Shown: positions 53,410 through 61,190 of the stretch, piece after piece
Position numbering within the stretch: position 1 is the stretch's first letter
How the letters are laid out: the number at the start of each line of letters is the position of its first letter
Source of the DNA: G965230615 sp965230615
GTDB taxonomy: Bacteria > Pseudomonadota > Gammaproteobacteria > HTCC5015
Assembly: GCA_965230615.1 (NCBI GenBank)
Contig: OZ246012.1
Location: 4,556,067 to 4,620,066 of the forward strand
Direction of reading: 5' to 3'
Length of the DNA: 64,000 nucleotides
Program-made: the position numbers and the translations under genes
The notes under the pieces: generated by a model
Seen by the model: the letters and a program-made list of their open reading frames with translations, nothing else
Database searches by the model: none
Told to the model about the DNA's origin: nothing

Positions 53410-53958
53410 GTGATTGCGCTCATTTTGATAGATCAACAAAAAGGAATTGATCATCCGAAACTGGGACCTAGAAATAACCCAGAAGCCGAATATCATATGT
53501 TAGCATTGTTGAGTAAGTGGCGTAAATTACAATGGCCAGTTTTTCATGTAAGGCACAAGTCTAAAGAAGAGAGTTCAGTATTTTGGCCTAAGCAAGAAGG
53601 GTTTGAGTTTAAAAATACGTTTCAACCTAAAGATGGTGAGTTGCTTATCGAGAAATCTATCCCCTGTGCATTTATTAATAGTTCTTTGGCAGCAGAGCTA
53701 AAAAATATCAATGTCAGTAGCATTGTTTTGGTGGGTGTCGCTACAAACAACTCAATCGAGGCTACAGCGCGAACAGGAGGTAATATGGGGTTTCAAGTCT
53801 ACATCGTTGAAGAGGCTTGTTTTACATTCGATAAAAAAGATTACTTTGGTAAGCTGCGTCTAGCATCAGAGGTTCATGCTATGTCATTGGCTAACTTAAA
53901 CGGTGAATATGCTAAAGTGCTTTCTCGTGATCAACTGTTTAACGAAGTAAAAATTTAA
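53410..53958 (+). CDS. Isochorismatase-fold hydrolase with Ser at the catalytic Cys position (cassette 5, second gene)
   Basis: The 182-residue protein has an isochorismatase-like Rossmann fold. The first-strand Asp is in ALILIDQQKGIDHP, the conserved Lys in LLIEKSIPCAF, and the cis-peptide region in VLVGVATNNSIEATARTGG. In the cysteine-hydrolase branch the last block normally reads TNxCVExTAR; here Ser replaces the Cys. Isochorismatases proper also lack that Cys, so the protein may still be active or may be a binding protein. The start is GTG at 53410. The stop overlaps the R'' box of attC 5. Confidence 0.85.
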   Translation: MIALILIDQQKGIDHPKLGPRNNPEAEYHMLALLSKWRKLQWPVFHVRHKSKEESSVFWPKQEGFEFKNTFQPKDGELLIEKSIPCAFINSSLAAELKNINVSSIVLVGVATNNSIEATARTGGNMGFQVYIVEEACFTFDKKDYFGKLRLASEVHAMSLANLNGEYAKVLSRDQLFNEVKI

Positions 53959-54057
53959 CCCTGCTAGCCACCAGATTTTGCTTTCGTCATTTGATTTTTA
54001 TGCGTTAATAGTGAAAGATAATCAATTACGTCACGACCTGTAATAGTGACGTTAAAT
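53953..54057 (+). repeat. Degenerate attC site 5
   Basis: R'' ATTTAAC (53953-53959) overlaps the stop of the isochorismatase-fold gene, and R' GTTAAAT lies at 54051-54057, a span of 105 bp. The last 40 bases resemble the end of attC 3 (AATCAATTACG...CC.GTAAT...G.CGTTA). The inner stems are weak. Confidence 0.55.
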
Positions 54058-54073
54058 ATTAAAGAGATGGAAA

Positions 54074-54844
54074 ATGATGGGCATAGCATTAAGGGTTTTA
54101 AGTTTTTTAGGGGTTTTATTATTTGGTTCACTTTTTGCGATAACTTTTGTCTCTCCCGCAACAATTGAAGAGTCAGCAAAGGGTTTTGTGAAATATCAAA
54201 TAGAAAAAGAAGTTAAAGAGCAATATGAGACTGTTAGCGAATCAACATTAGCCAACAAAGCTTTAAGCCTTGCTGGTAAGCTCGGGTTTGAAAAAGAAGA
54301 AATTCAAAATAATCTAGATAATAACTTACCAGAAAAAATTGCCAATGTGATTGCTTCTCTGTGCGGCTATGATTGTGAAAGGAAAAAAGCACTGGCTTCA
54401 TCCATAACAGCAGGGTATTTAGAGAGAATCAAAAGCATAGAAATAGCAGAAGATACGCTAAGTGATATTATTAAGGGAAAATATCTGGAAATAGTTCAAA
54501 ATATTAAATTAGATATTCGTATTTTTCTCGGTACTAATATTGCTATGTTTCTTATACTGCTTTTAATATCCTTCTTTAAGCCACAGGCAATGGCACAGCT
54601 ATTCTTGCCAGGGGTGTTGCTGCTTCTTGCTACCATAATATCTTCTGGTATCTACATTTTTGGCCAAGACTGGTTTTATACCATCTTATACAATGAATAT
54701 ATGGGTTTTGGTTACCTTGCTTACATTAGCCTTATATTTGGCTTCCTAATGGATATAGTTTTCAACAAAGCCAGAGTGACAACTGAAATTATTAACTTTA
54801 TTGCAAATGCTATTGGCTCGGCCTTTTCTGCGGTGCCGTGTTAA
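54074..54844 (+). CDS. Membrane protein of unknown function (cassette 6, first gene)
   Basis: The 256-residue protein has an N-terminal membrane helix (LSFLGVLLFGSLFAITFV), a long charged helical domain (residues 35-155) that includes a Cys-x-x-x-Cys pair in SLCGYDCERKKA, and three more membrane helices in the C-terminal third. No family is recognised. Its stop lies 2 bp before the ATG of the SMR transporter gene, so the two are probably translated together. Confidence 0.65.
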   Translation: MMGIALRVLSFLGVLLFGSLFAITFVSPATIEESAKGFVKYQIEKEVKEQYETVSESTLANKALSLAGKLGFEKEEIQNNLDNNLPEKIANVIASLCGYDCERKKALASSITAGYLERIKSIEIAEDTLSDIIKGKYLEIVQNIKLDIRIFLGTNIAMFLILLLISFFKPQAMAQLFLPGVLLLLATIISSGIYIFGQDWFYTILYNEYMGFGYLAYISLIFGFLMDIVFNKARVTTEIINFIANAIGSAFSAVPC

Positions 54845-54846
54845 TA

Positions 54847-55182
54847 ATGATAATAACCTATTTACTTTTAACATTAGCCATACTGGCCGAAGTGATAGCC
54901 ACACTGTTATTAAAGTTCTCAGACGGTTGGGAAAAGTGGTGGTTTGGAATGGGCGCTGTTTTTTTCTATTCAATCGCGGGTATGCTATTGGCATTTGTGC
55001 TCAAATCAATGAGTGTAGGCCTTGCTTATGCCATATGGTCGGGTGTTGGCATTGCTTTGGTTTGTATCGCATCTGTTTTTTTATGGCAGCAAAAGTTCGA
55101 TGTTTATGCATTGTCTGGTGTTTTATTAATCGTGGCTGGGACAGCATTAATAACATTGAAGTCAAATGTGGTTATGCAGTGA
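54847..55182 (+). CDS. Small multidrug resistance (SMR) family transporter
   Basis: The 111-residue protein has four membrane helices. The conserved Glu of helix 1 lies in LLLTLAILAEVIATLLLKFS, and helix 3 has LAYAIWSGVGIALVCIASVF, the SMR signature; the C-terminal helix has LSGVLLIVAGTALITLK. SMR proteins export cationic drugs or guanidinium by proton exchange as dimers. The ATG at 54847 is chosen over the in-frame GTG at 54838. SMR genes are common integron cassettes. Which substrate it exports cannot be told. Confidence 0.9.
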   Translation: MIITYLLLTLAILAEVIATLLLKFSDGWEKWWFGMGAVFFYSIAGMLLAFVLKSMSVGLAYAIWSGVGIALVCIASVFLWQQKFDVYALSGVLLIVAGTALITLKSNVVMQ

Positions 55183-55186
55183 TCTT

Positions 55187-55240
55187 GCATAACAATCCAT
55201 CAAGTATGCGCTTTGTGTTAAAGAGCCTCGATTGTTAATT
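55187..55240 (+). repeat. Degenerate attC site 6
   Basis: R'' GCATAAC (55187-55193) is followed by AATCCATCAAG, as in many attC left arms, and a possible R' GTTAATT at 55234-55240. Only 54 bp separate the outer ends, so the site is probably partly deleted. Confidence 0.45.
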
Positions 55241-55261
55241 TATGTATATTAGAGAAGAGCA

Positions 55262-55591
55262 ATGGCGACTAGAAATATTTACTTAAAACTATCAAGGGCT
55301 TTTCAAGGAAAGCGTGTTCTACTAAAGCTCTTATTGTTCACTGTATGGCTAGGCGGCTTTCTTTTAATTCTTCTTTTATCGGCAGTAATAGGCAGCGCAG
55401 AACTGATAGTTAATACTGGTGGAAAAATCTGGTTCTCTACATGTGCTCTGCTCGGTGTGACTTTTATGGCTGTCGATGCGTTTAACCCAGAGAGAGACCC
55501 CATCGATAAGTCCCCCAATGAATCTTGGCTAGTCATCGTATTAAATTGTATCGTTATTATGGCGATTTACGTGTGGTTCATAGGAGATTAA
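55262..55591 (+). CDS. Small membrane protein of unknown function (cassette 7)
   Basis: The 109-residue protein has three hydrophobic segments: LLKLLLFTVWLGGFLLILLL, WFSTCALLGVTFMAVDAF and LVIVLNCIVIMAIYVWFI, with a short basic N-terminus. No family is recognised. AGAGAAGAGC precedes the ATG. The stop codon overlaps a GATTAAC box that pairs with GTTAATT at the start of this unit, which supports its being a cassette. Confidence 0.65.
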   Translation: MATRNIYLKLSRAFQGKRVLLKLLLFTVWLGGFLLILLLSAVIGSAELIVNTGGKIWFSTCALLGVTFMAVDAFNPERDPIDKSPNESWLVIVLNCIVIMAIYVWFIGD

Positions 55592-55736
55592 CACCTGATA
55601 AGTATGCATATCACAAAGCTATAATAAAGGATACAAGGCCTTGTTTTATGACCCCCTCAACAATAAAGTCCTCAATATAACCGATCAGAGCCCATTCACA
55701 GTCTGATTTAAGGTAAATCGCTTTAGGCCGTTATAT
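55586..55736 (+). repeat. Possible degenerate attC site 7
   Basis: R'' GATTAAC (55586-55592) overlaps the preceding stop, and R' GTTATAT lies at 55730-55736. The 151-bp span is long for an attC and the arms pair only weakly. It would mark the end of the cassette cluster. Confidence 0.35.
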
Positions 55737-55809
55737 GACCATTGGCCCAAACTTAACATCTGTATCGAAAGGGTTTAGCCAGTAATAAGAACCGGTTTAT
55801 GACGCTTTT

Positions 55810-56964
55810 ATGGAGGATATGGTCGTGGAAATTGAGCAAACCCGTCTTGATACAGCAGGTAACTGGGCGCCCCAGCCACCAGGGAAATTAAATGGGTCGG
55901 CTGACCTGGTTTTCTTATTTGGTGGGCGGGATATTCTAAAAGATAAGCAAACTCTCGGCCATATCCAGTCTGTCTATCCTGCGGCAGTTTTAATGGGCTG
56001 CTCAACGGCAGGTGAAATCTGCGATACCCATGTTTACGATGATACATTGGCGTTAACAGCGGTCAACTTTGGCAGTACACAAATCAAATCCAGTCATATT
56101 GATATTCACCATTGTGCTGACAGCTATGATGCGGGCAAAAAGCTAGCTGATGCTTTGCCTAAGGAGAATTTGGTGCATGCTTTTGTGATATCCGATGGTT
56201 TGAATATTAACGGTAGCGACCTTGTAAAAGGTATCACCGAGCATTTGCCCACTGGCATTACCGTTACCGGTGGCTTATCTGGCGATGGGGCAAGCTTTCA
56301 GGAAACTGTGATTATATGTGATGATCACGCGCAAACTGACTCTGTCAGTATTATCGGGTTTTATGGCGACAATATTAAAGTCGGCTATGGCTCACTGGGT
56401 GGCTGGGATACCTTTGGTACAGAGCGGCTTATTACCCGTTCATCGGGTAATGTGCTGTACGACTTAGATGGCCAATCAGCCCTAGAGCTGTATAAAAAAT
56501 ATCTGGGCGAGCATGCAGAAGGCTTGCCCGCAACCGGCTTGCTTTTTCCGCTGGCGATTCGGGTGCCCGATAGTGATAGCAGCGTGGTGCGCACTATTCT
56601 TGCGGTAGATGAAGAGCAGCAAAGCATGACGTTTGCCGGTGATATCCCAGAAGGCTCTTATGCAAAGTTGATGAAAGCTAACTTTACCCGGCTGGTCGAT
56701 GGTGCTTCCGGTGCGGCAGAAACCAGCTATAAAGCGGTCGATGCATCTACCCCAGAGCTGGCAATACTGGTTAGCTGTGTTGGCAGAAAAATGGTATTAA
56801 AACAGCGGGTCGAAGAAGAAGTGGAAGCTGTCAGAGACGTATTAGGTGATGCTGCCATCCTAACAGGCTTTTACTCATATGGAGAAATTTCACCTTTTAC
56901 GCCGAATGCAAAATGTGAGCTGCATAACCAAACCATGACCATCACTACATTTTCTGAATGCTGA
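55810..56964 (+). CDS. FIST domain sensor protein (NosP-like candidate)
   Basis: The 384-residue soluble protein consists of a FIST_N domain (about 25-225) and a FIST_C domain (about 230-375). Typical blocks are VLMGCSTAGEICD, AFVISDGLNINGSDLVKGI, VTGGLSGDGASF, and in the C-terminal domain FYSYGEISPF. FIST proteins bind small ligands and are often encoded next to signalling enzymes; some (NosP) bind haem and sense nitric oxide. The gene begins 5 bp before a GGDEF-EAL gene (stop to start), so it is probably its sensory partner. Whether it binds haem cannot be judged here. Confidence 0.9.
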   Translation: MEDMVVEIEQTRLDTAGNWAPQPPGKLNGSADLVFLFGGRDILKDKQTLGHIQSVYPAAVLMGCSTAGEICDTHVYDDTLALTAVNFGSTQIKSSHIDIHHCADSYDAGKKLADALPKENLVHAFVISDGLNINGSDLVKGITEHLPTGITVTGGLSGDGASFQETVIICDDHAQTDSVSIIGFYGDNIKVGYGSLGGWDTFGTERLITRSSGNVLYDLDGQSALELYKKYLGEHAEGLPATGLLFPLAIRVPDSDSSVVRTILAVDEEQQSMTFAGDIPEGSYAKLMKANFTRLVDGASGAAETSYKAVDASTPELAILVSCVGRKMVLKQRVEEEVEAVRDVLGDAAILTGFYSYGEISPFTPNAKCELHNQTMTITTFSEC

Positions 56965-56968
56965 TCCT

Positions 56969-59749
56969 ATGGGAAAGTTGCACAACCTGCTTCAGCGGCA
57001 GCTGAAACGGCATTTTAATGATGCTGAGCAGTACCCCGATGAGTTGCATAAGCTCTTATTTTCAATAAGCGATGCCTATGAAGAGTTCGAAGATGACCGC
57101 TCTATGTTGGAGCGGTCATTGGATATCAGTTCTCAGGAGCTATTACAGACGAATGCTGAGCTAAGAGCAATATTCGAAGCAATACCGGACTTGTTTTTTC
57201 GGATTGATTTTTCCGGCAGTGTTCTCAACTATAAGAAAGGTTTTGAAACAGGGTTCCAATTACCGCCCTCAAGAATTATTAATCAAAAAATTTACGAGTT
57301 ATTGCCATTAGAGGATCCTGATCGCTTAATTAAGGCGATTGATATTGTAAAGAGCAGTAATAGCAGACTTGATATTGAACAATTTATCAATGGCGAAAGC
57401 GGTCAGTATTGTTATGAAATACGCTTATTACCCTTGTTTGACAACCAAATACTGGTGATACTCAGAGATATAACCGCTCGTAAAGACGCAGATAACGAAA
57501 TTGCGCAAAGCTGGGTCAGGCTCGATACTCAGAATAAAATGCTATTTGAAATTACTGAAACATTGTCCAAGCATGAGGGCAGCATAGATCAGGCACTGCA
57601 TCAGCTTACCGAGATGGTTACGCAAACATTAAATGTAGAGCGTGTGGGTATATGGTTTTTTAATGATGATCGAACAGTATTAACAAGCCGGGACTGCTAT
57701 GACCGAAGCAACAATGAACATTCCTCCGGTGTAGAACTTTATATAAAAGACTTCCCAAGCTATTTTAAATCACTATCGGCAGAGCGGGTTATAGCCGCTA
57801 ATGATGCCTGCAGTGATCCAAGAACGATAGAATTTACTGAATGCTACTTAGACCCACTGAATATTAAATCAATGCTGGATTCGCCTATTCGTGTGCAAGG
57901 CCGCTATGCGGGTGTGATCTGTCACGAGCACACAGGAGAAATACGTGAGTGGACGTTAGATGAGCAACAATTCGCAGCTTCTATGGCGGATATGATTGCA
58001 TTAATTTGCGAAACACATGAAAGGCAAAACGCACAAAAAGCCCTACTTGAAAGTGAAAACCGTTTTCGAACACTGGCAGAAACCACCGATGGCGCAATTT
58101 TTACAGCGCATGAAAAATTTCAATATGTTAACCCTGCAATGGAGCAGATTACCGGTTATTCAAAGTCTGAACTATTAGGTTTTGATCTTGACCAAATATT
58201 TGGTGATGTATTTTCGAATAAGGTGAGCAAGTTTAAATATACAGATGATATAGCATCACAGAAACAAATACGTCAGGAAATAGAAATTACCACGAAAACA
58301 GGCGATAAATGCTGGTTATACGTCACAGCAAGCCTCATCAGGTTAGATGGCTTAGCCACCTGGCTGGCAAGTGCTTTTGATATTACCGAGCGTAAGTTAG
58401 TCGAAGAGAAATTACGTTATCAAGCCTTTCATGATAAATTAACAGGCATTGCCAACAGGTCGTTATTTATTGAGCGCTTACAGCATTGTCTGGCAAAAAT
58501 GCATCGTGATCATGACTATCAATGTGCGGTACTTTTTCTTGATATAGACCGTTTTAAAATTGTTAATGATAGCCTGGGCCATCAGATTGGCGATGAGCTG
58601 CTGATTGCGATTAGTAATCGCTTAAAGTCACTGCTGCGCAATATCGATACGGTAGCGCGATTAGGGGGTGATGAATTTACGATATTGCTTGAAGGCATTA
58701 AGAATATCCAGGAAGTCACTACAGTGGCTGAACGTGTTCAAGAAAAATTACAAGAAGTGTATGTGATAAAAAATCAGGAAATACATACCAGTGCGAGTAT
58801 TGGTATTATCGAGGTCGATGCAAACTATAAAAACCCCAATGATGTGTTGCGAGATGCCGATATTGCCATGTATCGCGCTAAAAGCAATGGCAAGGCATGC
58901 TATGCAGTGTTTAATGCTAAAACTCACGCCAGTGCGAAGAATGTATTGCATTTGGAAAATGATTTGCATAGAGCCGTTAAACAAAATCAATTTCAACTTT
59001 ATTACCAACCCGTTATATCAATGGAAACAGGTGCGGCAGAAGGCTTTGAAGGGCTTATTCGCTGGCATAAGCCCGATGGTGGTGTTGTGCCGCCAGCTGA
59101 GTTTATTCCTTTAGCAGAAGAGACCGGTTTGATTATTCCATTGGGGCAATGGATTATTGAGTCAGCCTGTCAGCAAATAAAACGTTGGCAGGCGCTATAT
59201 CCAAAATCATCGCCCAGCTTGAATATCAACTTATCGGTTAGGCAGTTTGAAGATGGGAATTTGATACATGATATTCAACGTAATATAGAAAAATATCAAA
59301 TCAATCCCGCATTGTTAAAATTAGAGCTGACAGAAAGCATGATCATGGAGAACAGCAAGTTTATTCTCGATAATTTACATCAGCTAAAATCACTCGGCTG
59401 CGAATTGCTGATCGATGATTTTGGAACAGGCTATTCTTCGCTAAGTTATTTGCACCAGTTTCCGATCGATGCCTTAAAAATTGATCGGTCATTTATTAGC
59501 AATATAAATCCTAATGGCGATAATCTGGAAATTGCTAATACCATTATTTCCCTGGCGCATAGCCTTAATCTTAAGGTTGTTGCCGAAGGTGTGGAAACAA
59601 TAGATCATATGATTCATTTGGAAAGACTTAATTGTAACTACGTTCAAGGTTATTACTTCTCACAACCTGTCCCGGCTGATGTTGCAGAACAAATGGTATT
59701 ACGTTGTTGGCATATGAATGCACAACAGCCGTCTGCAATAAAAAGATAG
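56969..59749 (+). CDS. Sensory diguanylate cyclase / c-di-GMP phosphodiesterase (PAS-GAF-PAS-GGDEF-EAL)
   Basis: The 926-residue cytosolic protein lacks membrane segments. A short helical N-terminus (1-60) is followed by a PAS domain (about 65-175), a GAF domain (about 195-345, ADMIALICETHER at its end), a second PAS with PAC (about 360-480), GGDEF (about 485-650) and EAL (about 660-915). The cyclase site is intact (ARLGGDEFT), with an RNID inhibitory I-site five residues before it. The phosphodiesterase residues also look present: FEGLIRW, NINLSVRQF, LELTESMI, IDDFGTGYSSLSYL, LKIDRSF, AEGVET. Either or both activities are possible. Confidence 0.93.
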   Translation: MGKLHNLLQRQLKRHFNDAEQYPDELHKLLFSISDAYEEFEDDRSMLERSLDISSQELLQTNAELRAIFEAIPDLFFRIDFSGSVLNYKKGFETGFQLPPSRIINQKIYELLPLEDPDRLIKAIDIVKSSNSRLDIEQFINGESGQYCYEIRLLPLFDNQILVILRDITARKDADNEIAQSWVRLDTQNKMLFEITETLSKHEGSIDQALHQLTEMVTQTLNVERVGIWFFNDDRTVLTSRDCYDRSNNEHSSGVELYIKDFPSYFKSLSAERVIAANDACSDPRTIEFTECYLDPLNIKSMLDSPIRVQGRYAGVICHEHTGEIREWTLDEQQFAASMADMIALICETHERQNAQKALLESENRFRTLAETTDGAIFTAHEKFQYVNPAMEQITGYSKSELLGFDLDQIFGDVFSNKVSKFKYTDDIASQKQIRQEIEITTKTGDKCWLYVTASLIRLDGLATWLASAFDITERKLVEEKLRYQAFHDKLTGIANRSLFIERLQHCLAKMHRDHDYQCAVLFLDIDRFKIVNDSLGHQIGDELLIAISNRLKSLLRNIDTVARLGGDEFTILLEGIKNIQEVTTVAERVQEKLQEVYVIKNQEIHTSASIGIIEVDANYKNPNDVLRDADIAMYRAKSNGKACYAVFNAKTHASAKNVLHLENDLHRAVKQNQFQLYYQPVISMETGAAEGFEGLIRWHKPDGGVVPPAEFIPLAEETGLIIPLGQWIIESACQQIKRWQALYPKSSPSLNINLSVRQFEDGNLIHDIQRNIEKYQINPALLKLELTESMIMENSKFILDNLHQLKSLGCELLIDDFGTGYSSLSYLHQFPIDALKIDRSFISNINPNGDNLEIANTIISLAHSLNLKVVAEGVETIDHMIHLERLNCNYVQGYYFSQPVPADVAEQMVLRCWHMNAQQPSAIKR

Positions 59750-59765
59750 CTGTCGTTAGCTCAGT

Positions 59766-60200
59766 TTAATCAGGCTTCGGGACCGCTTTGCAATGCCCGC
59801 ACTTGCTATTATCCAGCGCCCCTGAAGCCACTCTCCTGCGACACTTGGCAAAGCAGGCTACGCTCTTTTCGTATTCACTCGCATTTTGTTTTTTCTTTTG
59901 AGCTTGTTGTTTGGCTTTTTCCTGTTTAGCCTTTTTAGCGGCCTGATCTTTTATTTTTTGGTCGCGAGTAAATTCAGCATTTTGCTGTTGCCAGCTTCTT
60001 ACACGTTGTTCTGCTTCAGCAACATCCTTATCCGATGGCTTATGCTGATTAGTCTCCAAACTATTTGCCTGCTCTCGGTATTTTTCCGGGACCTCCTGGC
60101 CATAGTGCTTCACACCATTTTCATCGGTCCAGGTCCATATTTCTGCCTGACTGTGGGCAAAGCATAGGGTGAGTAGCAAAGTAATATAAATTTTTAACAT
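59766..60200 (-). CDS. DUF4124 domain-containing exported protein
   Basis: The 144-residue product has a signal peptide (LLLTLCFAHSQAE) followed by the DUF4124 motif IWTWTDENGVKHYGQEVPEK. The rest is a long Gln/Lys/Ala-rich coiled-coil stretch (KAKQQAQKKKQNA), and the C-terminus carries four Cys (VACFAKCRRRV and NSKCGHCKAV). The domain is common in gammaproteobacterial periplasmic proteins of unknown role. It converges on the GGDEF-EAL gene, 16 bp apart. Confidence 0.85.
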   Translation of the reverse strand: MLKIYITLLLTLCFAHSQAEIWTWTDENGVKHYGQEVPEKYREQANSLETNQHKPSDKDVAEAEQRVRSWQQQNAEFTRDQKIKDQAAKKAKQEKAKQQAQKKKQNASEYEKSVACFAKCRRRVASGALDNSKCGHCKAVPKPD

Positions 60201-60355
60201 AACAAATAGCGCTTTTACAAATTGGAGGAATAAAGAGTTACTTGAACATTAAGCATAATTTAGCATTTTTTAAACACTAATGAGTAAAATATGCAAAAAG
60301 TAACGCAAATAAAATGATATCGGTTTACATGATGTGCGAGAGGACGACGCGTTAA

Positions 60356-60428
60356 TCGTCATTACCGCGAACGACTGCAGGAGGTAGAGCGACGCAGGAA
60401 GCCAAAGTCGAAGCCGAAGCGGGAATCC
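60356..60428. repeat. REP-like intergenic palindrome
   Basis: The outer parts TCGTCATTACCGCG (60356-60369) and GCGGGAATCC (60419-60428) match the two halves of the widespread repeat that reads CGTCATTCCCGCG...CGCGGGAATCC. A 50-bp insert with repeated AGCC and GTCGAAG motifs separates them. The halves pair as CCGC/GCGG plus ATT/AAT. Confidence 0.5.
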
Positions 60429-60966
60429 AGGCAATCTTAAATCGAGCGAGTGCTAATGTATGCCATTAAAAAGAATGAAACTATTTTTCATGTTTACAGT
60501 GCTATAAGCCTTTTCGCAAAAAACCTTGTTACAATACACACACATCAATAAATAATGGATGCGCATTATAAAGCGTATCAATGGGCTACATCATAACGGC
60601 TAATGATAAATATCAGCGGCAAAGCTTGTGATGATATAAAAAAGGCGATCGATACACGATATCTATCATGGTGAGGTATTCGCTTGCTGATAAATACGGC
60701 GGTAAAAGCCTGTCGAGGTTTCTATATATATAAAGGTATCTGCGCAAACGCCTTTTGCCTCTTTCGTCTATTGGCGAACACAATGGCGTGTTTGATATGA
60801 AGGCTAGCGCTTGCCGATAATGCAATGCTAGCGCTGAAGTGCTAAGGCCGTCACATTAGCACTCATGAAAGCATAAAAAGGGCGTATTTTTATTGAGCAA
60901 ACCTTCAAAACTGGTAGAAATACTAGGTTTAAAACCCTATACTTTACAACAGTTTTAATCTTGGTT

Positions 60967-61060
60967 GGTTAAGCCTGTGTGGAGCACACAAGGGCTATAA
61001 AACGGGCTTAACAATATAAAACGTTTGTATGTCTCTGCAAAGGGGAGACAGCGGGCGGAT
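60967..61060 (+). promoter_or_regulatory. Structured 5' leader of the exoprotein gene
   Basis: An outer stem GTTAAGCC...GGCTTAAC (60967-60974 and 61004-61011) encloses the hairpin TGTGTGGAGCACACA. A second stem GTCTC...GAGAC follows near 61032-61050. The exoprotein ATG is about 140 bp further on. These nested stems could form a regulatory RNA, but they match no riboswitch class I can name. Confidence 0.4.
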
Positions 61061-61190
61061 ATATAACAAAACAGAAATGTATTGTCAGTATGTCATTAGG
61101 ATGCTGTTCGCCACTCTCTGGCACACAGTAGCCCGGCGGCTTATCGACAACATAACAAACATAACAAGGAATATCAGGGAGCGTTGTATC

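Larger units (their letters stand above)
50836..55736 (+). mobile_element. Integron-type gene cassette cluster without integrase (CALIN)
   Basis: Seven candidate attC sites (four clear, three degenerate) alternate with small, same-direction genes whose stops lie at or just before the R'' box, the hallmark of integron cassettes. Two clear cassettes have matching ends: the 51362-52184 cassette begins TTAACTG and ends CAGTTAAC, and the 52275-52867 cassette begins TTATGAG and ends CTCATAAC. No tyrosine recombinase is present in the window, so this is a cluster of attC sites lacking an integrase. A frameshifted gene at 50455-50788 forms its upstream member. Confidence 0.85.
60201..61190. other. 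1-kb gap upstream of the exoprotein gene
   Basis: No convincing gene is seen. The region holds a REP-like palindrome (60356-60428), several GC-poor stretches, and a structured 5' leader just before the exoprotein start (60967-61060). Short frames in it are below 80 codons and resemble no known protein. Confidence 0.5.

Noticed and set aside
60967..61060. A c-di-GMP-I riboswitch before the exoprotein gene
   Set aside because: Only scattered short strings resemble the consensus; the GGCAAACC and tetraloop-receptor elements and the expected spacing are absent, so it is listed only as an unassigned structured leader.
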